Of a stretch of 64,000 bases of DNA, positions 47,159 through 57,786 are shown in pieces. The translations under genes were made by a program, and so were the position numbers. The notes under the pieces were generated by a model. It saw only the letters and a program-made list of their open reading frames with translations. It was not told the DNA's origin and did no database searches. The stretch covers positions 124,001 through 188,000 of the forward strand of contig JAODUP010000150.1 of NCBI GenBank assembly GCA_025642065.1. Direction: 5' to 3'. This DNA comes from Paralvinella palmiformis. Lineage: Eukaryota; Annelida; Polychaeta; Terebellida; Alvinellidae. Position 1 is the stretch's first letter. The number at the start of each line of letters is the position of its first letter.

Positions 47159-49953
47159 GTATTGATAATTTGAATAATTTTAAAACATTAATTTTGATAT
47201 TTACTAATATTAATAAAGACTGCCCTATTATCGCCCAACTTAAAAACAAATTACCAACATTTCTAAATTTTGATGATCTAAAGCTCTCCAGTAAATATTT
47301 CGTCTCCTGCTCACCCGGCCAACATCGATCTTGGGGCCTATCTTGCCAATTTGAGGCATCTATTATTCTATACTTTCTAATAAACATTTAGGCACAGGAC
47401 AGACACCATTCAGAGGAAAATTAATGTGACCTAATTTTGACGAGTGAAGATTTATGTCGTTGCCAACACTAGACTATAACACTTATTGGTGTCATATTAA
47501 AAGTAGGCGTTATATCAAAATGATAGATCTAGACTCTATCAGTCTATGTCATATGATAGATTCTATGGGCTCGCACTGACTAGGTCCCATTCTGTGCACT
47601 ACAACATAATAATATGTGGGTTTGGATTAGAATTCAGTGGGTCAACTTTATATTGGTCATATTTATATCCGTTATATCATAATTTATTTGATGGATTCAT
47701 AACTCATGGCTGGCCCTGATCAACTGATGATCAGTGACATCAGACTGATGTGGCATGGTTAAACTGATTGACTGACTAGAAACAAGATAACTCAGACAAG
47801 TGGATAACTCAGACAAGTGGATAAACTCAACTCTGTTGTTTTATGGTGAATGGCATGAAGATTCGTATATTTAGTGCTTTTCTGTATATAAACCTTTTAT
47901 ATAAGTTAAAAACAATAAACTATGTCATACATTTGCTAAATAATAAGAAAATGCAGTATTGCAATATATGGACAGAACATATCTATCAAATGTATTTGGA
48001 GCATCCACTCAAGGACTGGCATAAGATAATCTCCCAAAGTTCTGCACAAATATATCTCTATTTGATGTTGCCATTCCTTCAGGATCAAGCTTTATTATTT
48101 CAGATAAGAAATTGAAGCATCTCCAATCTGCAACGTTTAAAAATTTATAGCAGAAGATTTTCTTATACTTGCCCCAGTATGAAAATGGAAGTGAAAGGGC
48201 ACATCAGAATGTCCATCCATTCACAGTTTTGTACAGATCAAAAGTGTGACAGATGTATGTTTAATTGTCTTAAACATTGTTTAGGTCTATAACTGATAAT
48301 CAGCTGTTTATTGTACAAAGCAGGGCCAGAAAAATATATTTACATCTCACTAGCACCTGGGGCCTGGGTTAGTAAAATTCAAATCCACTAACCCAATACA
48401 ATTTCTTGCTAGCCCAACAAATATTTTTACTAAAACAACAAATATTTGTACTAGCCCAACAAAAATTACTAGTCCAAGCAAAACTGTCAATAGAGAATGC
48501 CAAATTCACAAAAACACACCATGTATAAAGATGATGATGACTGATGTTTTACGGCCACTTTTGTGCACAAGGTAGGCTAAATGGCCCGAGCGACCTCCAA
48601 AGGTAATGAGGTGAAGTTAAAGATGAAACAACCTTCAGATATGCCCACGCCGAGATTTGAACAGGGGTGGTAGTGATCTGTAGTCCAACACGCTACCGCT
48701 AGACCACAGAGGCACCCACACCATGTATAAAGCAACATCTATTAAATATCTTGGGTTTGTTGATCAAGAACCTTCCTACAAGACCCACATACTCATAACT
48801 ACACATTTGGATAACTCCAATGGACTGTTTTACAAGGAACTAAAGAAACTGCAAAGAGTGCAATATGCTGCTGCTAAGTTGGTATTACCAAAAGGAAAAT
48901 ATGACAGTCCCACATCCTGTCAGAAGGACCTTCACTGGCTACCGGTCAAACTACGAGTTCAGTTTAAGATCATACTAACTGTCCACAAGTATTTTCTAGG
49001 AAATACTCCATCTTATCTAATTAACAAACTAAAAGTAAAGTGGATGCACATTAAGCCTGATTAAGGTCGACAACTGGAACATCTACCCTGGAGGTTCCTT
49101 TCACCAGAAGAAAGACATTTGCTGACAGATCCTTCAGCATTAGTGGACATGAACTATGGAATGAATTACAGACCAATATCAGAAATATACAATTAACTCC
49201 AGTCTTCAAAAAAGCTTTCAAAACCTGCCTTTTGGGAAAATTCTAATGTTTAAATTTAATATTTCGCATGTATCCAGATTGTAAAGCACTTTTGATAGAT
49301 AACTGGCTCAAAAATGTACTATATTAAATAAATAATAATTAAAAAAATTATCAAATCTTAAAGTCTTATCACAAATACTGTCATTACATTTGAATTATGG
49401 AAAATTCAATTGGACAGGAGCCTTGAATCAAATTAGCACCCGAGAATCATTGCCACAGAATTATCAGCACATTTTCAAAAAGTTCTTGATGTGAATAAAT
49501 TGATCATGCCATAGAATTTCTGTGCATTTCTTCCACCACAAAGATCTCTAAAACACCTAAAACCCATTGCACTAAAAACAAACACAAGACTGCTGCATAA
49601 TTTGTCTCAAAATGACAGTAGCCCGGCAAAGTATTTAACATCAGTATATATTGAATAGTGGCCCGAATTATTTTAAAGGATTTTTACATCAAATTATACC
49701 AACATTTTTTATGTATAAATGTGTGTGTTTTTTATGATTGGTATCAGATAAAAATAAATACACATTTATTAGCAAACAGATACTAAATTACTCCTGTATG
49801 TGTCTGATATAGGCCTATATTTATTGCTACCACTTATAAGATCTGATATTGCTGAACACCAAAATTTGTGAATTTTTGTTTACATCATAACCTTTATAAT
49901 GGTCCAGGTCCACTCATAATACAAGTTAACCATTTTATATTTTGATATTTAAT

Positions 49954-49989
<36 letters not shown>

Positions 49990-52822
49990 TTGCTTCTAAG
50001 ACAGGGTTTTGCAGGATTCTTGTGATATTTTAATGTTTGTCGCAAAATAAAAAAAATCCCTAGGCACCACATGGTGCAGAATAAAATCCCATAATGCAAT
50101 AATGTAAGTGTTTTGCACATTAACAGTCTCCCCATCACATTTCCTTTAATGAAAAAGGAAGATCTATTGTTTCAAATAAAACCATATTTTGTGTCTTACA
50201 TTACAAGTTACAACTCTAATAGACTGATTCAGTTACCCCTGGTGCCATCTTGTGGCTGAATTTCACACTACAGTCTTGGGGTAGAGGTCTGAGAATCACT
50301 GTGTTGCATGGCAATTTACACGTGTAGTGGCCGATAAATGTCCTACTGAAAAGCTGTATATAGGTTATTTACCACCTATATTTGGATTTTATTTATAGTC
50401 CATTAAGGGTATGTGATCTCCAAGTCATAATTTTGGATTTAATTGGAATGGCATAAACTTAATCCAATAGATATAAGCTAATAAACTAAGTAACGTTCAG
50501 CACAATTTGCATAGCTGTCATTGTCCGACCTGTCTAGTTCAAACGTATTTTTTTGTATAACTTTTGCCATCTGACATGATGATGTGAATGGATTTAATCA
50601 ATGATAACATAGATTATAATTCAATGGGTCATTCCTATTACTGTAACATTGGTATTTATGCATGATATCGTGTTTTGAAAGTGAACTGTTTTTTTCTTCT
50701 TCTGAATCAGCCATTCTTACAATGTTTACTACATCTAAATGTCAGGGGTGGTAATACTCTAATGTAATAATATTTTTTATTTAATAATATACAGGTGATA
50801 CATATATGATTTGTTGCCAGGTGCAAATAAAATGATATTTCCAAAACTCTACATTAAATATTTAAACAGTCTTCATTAAAATCAATTTACAATCAGCTAA
50901 AAGTTTAATCTTAAAATCATTTATTTAATCTATTAAAACCCATGCTAAAAAATCTCCTACAAATCAGCATGGATAACTAAAGCTTAGCTGTGTCATTCAT
51001 CTGGAAAGATCAGTCAGCTCAGTCATTGGGTTATCTCCTGATAAATATTATGTTAAATCCTTTGGAAAGACACAATCGTTGCACTGAAATACTAGTCTCA
51101 GTCTCCGTGTAATATGAAATAATTTGCTGAAAGATTTCCAGTATTTTTCATTTGTGAAATTTGCCATCCTATGTTAACAGTGGGCACTATAGCTGTTTCT
51201 AACCCGAGACCACAGTTGATTACCGATGCAATGCATTTCGCCTGGATCGGTCTATTGAAGTGTATGTTATTAAAAGTCCCGGTAATTGCTTCCCAAAATA
51301 CAAATATCACCAAATAACCAGGTTATTGTTGTTAATTTGTTTTAAAGCCCACTTTAATATTATCATGATTATTGGTATGTTCCTTGAATTTTAATTCTTT
51401 GTTCACAAAAATACATTCTGACATTCTGTATTTATTGTGTTTGATAGCTGGTCAATCTGACAGTTGAAGAGTCAGAAGATGAGTACAGACTTCGACAAGA
51501 AATAAAAGAGCTACAAAATGAAATCAGATCGATCAATATGGTGGATGAGTTTGCTAGATATGCAAAAACTGAGAGAAAAATTAATAAACTGAAACAGGAT
51601 CTTCATAGAATATGTATGTAGTCACCAGTAATTTAAATCTTATAGATTATTCATTAAATTATTTTTGTTATTCATTATCTTGTTTAAAAAAATTTAGTTT
51701 TAAATGGTTTACTAAACTTCATCTGACAATGAGTGATGGTTTTGTTTACTCAGAGGTATGTTTATTGTACCATGTACTATCTAGCTTCTAATTATTTGGG
51801 TAATTTAAATTTACTGGTAAGTGGGGGGGGGGGTGAACACAGCAATGTTTATTTGTTGCACAAATTTGATTTTTAAAATAATAATTTGAAGAGAAGTTGA
51901 CGACTTCATTAGAAATCTAAGGGATAAAAATGGTCAACATTCCTGAAGCACCAATATTTCTAATTCTATATTTGTATATAGGATTCAATTAGATATAATG
52001 TTTCTGTTGAAATCTATACAGTATGACTTTACAAATGCTATATCATCATCAGTCTTTCTTTTATGTACTTATTTTATTTCCATCTACTATAGAACCTGTT
52101 CTAATCACCACCTGCTTTAATAGATTAGGGGACTACTTAAATCTTATTCCTATAATTTTGCTAGTTTTATTTAGCCTCCATGTTTATCAACCACCTTAGC
52201 CAGGGCCAAGAGAGGTCTGCGCAGATAAGGTTTACTGTTTATAAATGAAGAAACAGTCATTTTAACTTGGCTAAGTTGTTAGTGTGGTTGATTACAGATT
52301 TCTAGGACCAGGGGTGTGCTTCTGGTCCAAGTCTAAATGCTGTTTCATCTTTCTTCTTGTCTCATCAACTCTATGGATAGATTGACAGGTTTGATCCCTA
52401 ATAATCATAATGTTGGCTGGAAATTTTGAATTAAACAAGTACTGGACTCGGTTTAATTTGAATAGACACTGAATTATGTATGGTAAATGAGTGCTTACAA
52501 TTACACATATATTCCCAGTTAAACCTGTCAAAAGTGACCATGTTTGTCCTAGGAGACTACCTTAAAACAGATGGTATTTTAGTGCAGGTTTTCCAATATT
52601 TGGCCAAAATTTGTTCATTTATTGGAGGGAGAACGTTTTGGTGACTTTTCCAAATATAGTTGGACTGTTTGTTAAAGGTATTGTATTGTATTAATATTAG
52701 GCAAATCAAAGACGGAGGTATTCCTTAAATTCAAGTTAGGATTCAACATGGCATTCCATATGGTACAGGTATGTAATACAGAATTCCAAATGAAATGTTG
52801 AGCATTTTATTAAATACATTAA

Positions 52823-52870
<48 letters not shown>

Positions 52871-54087
52871 TATTTTGGCTGATTAAAAAGTATTAAGATT
52901 TCTTCAATTGAAAAACAATATATAATATCTTCACAGCTGATATGTTTTCTTGTGCTGATCTACAACTATAGACGCGAGGTGATACTTCAAATGCCATCAG
53001 ATTGGTTAACACCTTTTAATAAGATAATATCATTTCCTACAGGAATATCAGGTTAGTTGATTGTATGTGTGCATCATAAAATGACATAATATCATACACT
53101 GAGATATTCACCCGACTAAAGGTATTACAATTGAATGGCTTTACTGATTCAGAATAATATAGTACAATGTCTTTATTTGACTTCTGCTTGTAAGGATAGT
53201 TAATTAAACCTTCGTCATTATTTTTTTATTATCATATTTAAGCATTTCCCATCTCCTTGGAACTAAACTCAGTTTTGTCTTCAATGCTTCTTTGTATTTA
53301 TATTGTTTAAATGATCAAAAATATTTGGGTTCAACAGTTAAAGGTGGTGACTAATACACACCAGATTTTAAGGGAATATTAGCCTTAGATAGTCTTAAAT
53401 TTGTAAAGTTGAAAATTTATTTTTCATATTAACACGAATCTGTCACTGTTTTAGATACAGCTAGGATTTGTTCAGGTCTGATGTAATGCCATTATGAGAT
53501 GGCATCTGTCTAACCACTTCCAACATGACTGACTCACATATTGCAAATACCTTGAGTTAATCATTATTTTGTGGTTGTATGGGGTAATATTTACTGCCAT
53601 TATTTTGATATAAAAGAAACCATTCACTGGCAAAAAAATCGTCTTTTTTCACAAAATCTATAATACCTCGTGACAATGTGTTCTTAAAGATGTAAATGTT
53701 GATTGGATCAAACCGCGGCTTTGAGGAATATTTGTCTTGCGAAAGACATATTTTATCTCCGCTCTAAAATTGAGCAAAACCCAAGTTTAACTTACTTCAA
53801 TAGCGCAGTAGTTAGAGTACTGTGTTACAAACTTCCAAGTTGTTGGTTCGAATCTGTCTATTACCTGTATTTGTGGGATTTATTTCCTTACAGAGTTGCT
53901 CCTCGGTCATATGTTTGAGATGTGACCGGAGCTAAGGCTGAATAACCCAACTGAATAACAATAACAAAACCAAAATGTTGTTGTCGGATGTTTACAGTGC
54001 CCCACATACCTATACAGATGTATGTGGGTTACTTCACTTACATATCCATTCTTATATTTTTCTCAGAACCCACTCTCATCACTGTAT

Positions 54088-54124
<37 letters not shown>

Positions 54125-54239
54125 GACAGTTGTATTCATGTTTTGTTTCTTATATAATCCAGGTTCTGTTAGTGTGACATTCTGGATCATTACCTGTAAG
54201 AGTTCTTTGCCAAGACTGCTGAAGATATTTCTTTATTAG
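47075..54239 (+). CDS. GET1: GET1 / WRB, tail-anchored protein insertase subunit (complete, 5 exons, 169 aa)
   Basis: The exons are 47075-47158, 51448-51613, 52701-52768, 52937-53051 and 54163-54239. The total is 510 nt, 169 residues, close to human GET1 (174). With CAMLG, GET1 forms the ER-membrane receptor that takes tail-anchored proteins from TRC40/GET3 and inserts them. The protein shows TM1 at about residues 2-20 (IPLIVVIFLLVLIFTLL) and a cytosolic coiled coil at about 35-82 with the family signature INMVDEFARYAKTERKINK (57-75). TM2 is at about 97-116 (KLGFNMAFHMVQLICFLVLI), a PSDWLTPFNKIISFPTGISG segment follows (126-145), and TM3 lies near the C-terminus. All introns are GT/AG with consistent phases. 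Intron 1 (4.3 kb) carries a SINE and a LINE fragment. The first in-frame ATG after a stop at 47027 is taken as the start. The neighbour downstream is a lebercilin gene in tail-to-tail orientation. Confidence 0.95.
48300..48520. repeat. AACAAATATT-rich repeat stretch in GET1 intron 1
   Basis: Loosely repeated blocks such as TAGCCCAACAAATATTT and CTAGCCCAACAAAAATTACT. No coding potential; the origin is unclear. Confidence 0.35.
48535..48716 (-). mobile_element. SINE family 3, tRNA-headed copy
   Basis: Read on the minus strand, the tRNA-like head has A box TGGTCTAGCGG (48706-48696) and B box TGTTCAAATCT (48663-48653). A body follows with GGAGGTCGCTCGGGCCATTT and AGCCTACC. The fragment at 44203-44270 is a second copy. 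It lies in GET1 intron 1, directly before a LINE fragment. Confidence 0.7.
48723..49345 (+). pseudogene. LINE 3' fragment (C-terminal part of reverse transcriptase, L2/CR1-like)
   Basis: The frame at 48723-49064 shows KKLQRVQYAAAKLVLPKGKY and LHWLPVKLRVQFKIILTVHK, the typical region downstream of the RT domain in Jockey/CR1/L2-type LINEs. Degraded frames continue to about 49245 (SGHELWNELQ, FKKAFKTCLLG). The 3' end GTAAAGCACTTTTGATAGAT with an AATAA-rich tail follows. It is 5'-truncated and dead, inserted in GET1 intron 1. Confidence 0.8.
51448..51613 (+). CDS. GET1: GET1 exon 2 (coiled coil)
   Basis: Starts after GATAG and ends before GTATGT (phase 1). It encodes LVNLTVEESEDEYRLRQEIK through LKQDLHRI, including the MVDEFARYAKTERKINK signature. 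Confidence 0.96.
52095..52250. repeat. interspersed repeat fragment in GET1 intron 2
   Basis: GAACCTGTTCTAATCACCACCT resembles text at 45169-45194 (GGAACCTATTCTAATGATCA, then CCTC) and more weakly at 39725-39745. It is likely one end of an old DNA transposon; the boundaries are unknown. Confidence 0.3.
52701..52768 (+). CDS. GET1: GET1 exon 3
   Basis: Starts after ATTAG, completing a Cys codon, and ends CAG before GTATGT (phase 0). It encodes KSKTEVFLKFKLGFNMAFHM plus VQ, the start of TM2. Confidence 0.93.
52937..53051 (+). CDS. GET1: GET1 exon 4
   Basis: Starts after TTCACAG and ends TCA G before GTTAGT (phase 1). It encodes the rest of TM2 (LICFLVLIYNY) and the conserved MPSDWLTPFNKIISFPTG region. 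Confidence 0.95.
53796..53970 (+). mobile_element. SINE family 2, best tRNA-headed copy
   Basis: The A box TAGCGCAGTAGTTAGAGTA and B box GGTTCGAATC (53845-53854) are intact. The 3' block CTCGGTCATATG...GTGTGACC type follows, and then an AACAATAACAAAA tail. It lies in GET1 intron 4. Confidence 0.75.
54163..54239 (+). CDS. GET1: GET1 exon 5 (TM3, stop)
   Basis: Starts after AATCCAG, completing a Gly codon, and ends with TAG at 54237-54239. It encodes SVSVTFWIITCKSSLPRLLK and IFLY, corresponding to the last membrane helix. Confidence 0.92.
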
Positions 54240-54899
54240 AGGAAATAGGAATGACTTTGTCACGTTCTATCTATTTGCTGTTCTCAGCTCATAATTTGTT
54301 TATCCTTTTTTCTAACCATTTCTGTAGTTTTCTTGATAACCAGTTCTATAAATGTGGTGAAGATCAGTTTGATGTTCAATAATTTGTTAATATAAACGTT
54401 TCTTGAAACGAAGTCATGTACTATAATGTTTGGATTCTGTGTGTGCTTTTGTAAACATAATGTAAATTAGACATGTTTAAAAATAGACCTTTCCTTGTAG
54501 TTTGTCCAGATTACGATAGCCATGTTTGATAAACTGGTCGAATGTTGGTGTTTGTTTGTCTTAGTTAAGTACCTTGCTAGGAACAAAAATGGTAAATGTT
54601 TTGTCTGATAAGAAATTTATTTTTGATATTTTAAAATAATGTTGCCGCAATCTGATGTATAAAGGTAACTTCATCCATTTAATGAAAACTCGTGTTTACT
54701 GGTAATTAACTGATTTTTGGCAATTCTGTAATGCGAGTAAAACTTGAATTAAGTGCTATGTCCTCGAAACAGCCATCTGTCTGATGTAAAACTCTGATTC
54801 ATTTGCATCCTTTTCATTTGGATCAGTTTCACTAGTAATAATAACTGAATTCTGATAAATTTATTATTGCTAAAGTTGGCAGAGAAACACAATTATATA

Positions 54900-54938
<39 letters not shown>

Positions 54939-55617
54939 GAGTTGCAGATTTTTTAAATTAAAGATATTTGTCCAAATTACAAAGAAAAGGAACATCATCA
55001 CATCCAAACATAAGAGATTTAACAATGTTTTTTATCACTTGAATTAATTCAGTTTTCTTTGTTAGTGATGAGAAAGCTAGTCAGGTAATCATCAGTTACA
55101 TGTCTGGTTGGAGTCATTTGGCTGAATTGATTAGAGGTATTAATCCATATGCTAGCCAGATATATGACTGTGAGGTGATTTTGGTGTAAAGTGTTACATT
55201 TAGCAGTCCCAGTGTAGCACATCAACTTACACTACATCTATAATGGTCAATGCTCGAGATGATATCGTTCTGTCTCTGTACATTAGTTATATCAGAGCTA
55301 AATAATGTCATAAAGATTTGATAAATTATGGCAGTGTCATTTTATCTGCTTTTGTAATTTAAAATTGTTCAATAAAGATCTGATACAGTTGATTTGGGCT
55401 GTTTTAGTTGTCATCTTAATTGATGTTAAGGGAAAGATCTTTAAATACTTTCTGAATTACAACATTCCAATTTATTGTGATTAAGACACACACACACAGA
55501 CAGACACACACACACAGTGGACAAACCTAAAGTCTAATATGAAGTTTTATTTTGGTCCAACCAACAGAAATCATTCACTGATATATATATATATATAATA
55601 TATATATATATATAATA

Positions 55618-55655
<38 letters not shown>

Positions 55656-56726
55656 TATGTACACAGAGGACAACAAAAGTGAACGTGTGATGACTTTAAG
55701 TGATATCAAGCTCTAAAATAGTTCTCATGTTCACTATAAATAATACCATAACCTCTTTATGGTATTATATACATACATAAATAACATCAAATTGACTCAA
55801 TACGTGAACTGCCATAAAACTAAACTGTGGATACTTCAACAGTTTAGTTCTGCTTTAAAAGGTACAACATGCTACTTGTACATCGGTATAAAAATGGTAC
55901 AAGAAGTAACAGATTTTCTATAAAAAAATCACCTCACAACTATAATCTATCAGATGTTTTCCGCCAGAATAATTTGTGAAAACGTGTCGTTTCCACAGTC
56001 AAGATGAATTGCCTTAATTTCAATCCACTCTATGATATGTATACTTAATTATAATGCATGCAACCGTATTGAACCAAAATCATTTCCCTGCTTTTTTTAA
56101 AACGTCATATATATCATGAAATGCACGCATACACACATGCAAACACACACATACGAATGGAGATTAGTCATGCATGCAATTCAAATAAATAAATACACAT
56201 GATATTTCCTACCGAAATGCAATAATATTGATATGTTGTTATTGAACAGTTCTGCTGTTGGCAGCCAAAACCTTTAATCCAAATCTAACGTGTATCACAT
56301 CAAAAACAACATTTAACTGAAGGACTCTCCACGGCAATAACACATTAACAATAATAGAAGAATTCTACAACAAAACAATGTTTTGTTTTGATAACTGATC
56401 TAAGTCTTTGTGGTGCTGCTCATCTAGTTAACACGTGTAATAATGACATTCCATTTATAACATCGGTGTTTAATGGAGTGCCGTAGGACAATTGACATGT
56501 GTCATGGAAAAGCACCATATGCATAAAACTGACACGTTTAACACTTCACTAATTTCAATAATTACTCGCTCTTCATTGAGATTATGCAAATGAAATATCA
56601 CACAGTTCCACCACAACTCAAACAGAGAACCATTGCTAAACTACACATTTCTCGGTGTCGCTACTTGCTTCAGGTAAGAAAAACGGGGCAAGGAGTAAAA
56701 CCCTGGAAATGTTGAAGTTAGGCGCT
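54240..56726. other. tail-to-tail intergenic region (3' UTRs of GET1 and lebercilin gene)
   Basis: Holds AT microsatellites at about 54897-54932 and 55580-55660 and a CA run at about 55485-55516. Plausible poly(A) signals for both genes lie close together: AATAAA plus-strand at 55371-55376 and minus-strand at 55546-55551. No third gene is seen. Confidence 0.5.
55371..55376 (+). terminator. GET1: candidate GET1 polyadenylation signal
   Basis: AATAAA about 1.1 kb after the GET1 stop; I noticed no nearer canonical hexamer on the plus strand. Confidence 0.4.
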
Positions 56727-57786
56727 CTATAACGCTAACTCCTCGATGTCATCATCAATATTATCCACCGCATTAATGGCAGGTCGTAGCAGAGTAGAAC
56801 TTGGTTGTCTCAATCGCCGTGGCAACAAATGTGAATTACTGGCAGGTGGTGCCTCATCATCTAAACTGGAACTGCCACCACCAAACAATGTGCTAGATGT
56901 TTCCTTTGGACTTTTTTCCCCAGTTTTTTCACCAACCTTTCTCTCGGTGCTGCTGCTGCTTCCAAAGAGATTTTCAAGTATGTCTGCTTTCTTCACCTGT
57001 GGCTTTCTCATTCCCTTTGAAGAGTTGCTGTCATTATCATCGTCGTTGAGGTCGCTCTTTCGTTTCTGTTTTGTTGGACTCCTGCTGTTTGTGAATGATG
57101 GCTGATAGCCAAAACCATCATCATTGTCATCATCGAGAAATCCTTTCTTTTTGTTTCTTTGTACTGTGACATTGTCATAGGCTGGCTTACCTTGATACAT
57201 GTTCTCTACAGGTTTGGTAAAAGTATAATCTTTTTTATCTATTTTTTTAGGCTCGGGTACAAGGAATGGGTCGATTTCTTCCTGCGTTTTTGACTCGTCA
57301 ATCGCCTTCATTTTAGCCAGCAGTAGGTCTTTCTGCCTCCGCTGTTCCCTATTGGCTGCTTCATTGGCTATTCTGTTCTGCTCCTCTCTGGCACGCCTCT
57401 CGACCTCATCTCTCTCTCTTTGCTCCCTCTCCTCTCTTGCCCTCTGTTCTCTCTCTTCATTCTGTTCTCGTTCTCTTTCTTCCCTATCTCTCCTCTCCCT
57501 CTCCTCTCTGTCTCTCCTCTCTTGCTCTCTCCTTGCCTGCTCTTCTCTATCCCTCTGTTCACTCTCCCTCCTTCTGTTGTTCTTGTCTCTCCAGCCACTC
57601 TCTCTCCTCTCTCTCCTCCAAGACTGTATGTTTGTCATTCTGTTCAGACTCTTCCTCCACGTTCTGTCTCGTATCTCTCTTTTGTCTCCTTTCATTCTCA
57701 CTTCTTATCTTTTCTTCTTCTTCTTGAACTCTCCGTATTTGTCTCTCATCAAACTCTTGACTTTTCTTTTCCCTCCTTTCTTGCTC
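56727..57786 (-). CDS. LCA5: lebercilin terminal exon, frameshifted at 57566-57568
   Basis: Starts after TTTTAG with GAG CAA GAA; the stop TAG is at 56729-56727. The first 75 codons or so (EQERREKKSQEFDERQIRRV...EWLERQEQQK) are in one frame. From about 57560 the coding frame is the next one (SEQRDREEQARREQ...), which carries all the conserved C-terminal motifs. The second frame has a TAA at about 57710-57712 and no link to the acceptor. A single extra base in a G-run of a purine-rich, repetitive coiled-coil region therefore best explains the data. Confidence 0.85.

Noticed and set aside
47170..47391. plus-strand 73-residue frame just after GET1 exon 1
   Set aside because: It lies in intron 1 beyond a good GT donor, and the GET1 coiled coil is encoded by the exon at 51448.
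56727..57701. 324-residue frame starting at the Met at 57701 as a complete gene
   Set aside because: The Met lies just after a TAA in that frame and upstream of the frame break. The splice acceptor at 57787 and upstream exons show that this is the last exon of a longer gene.
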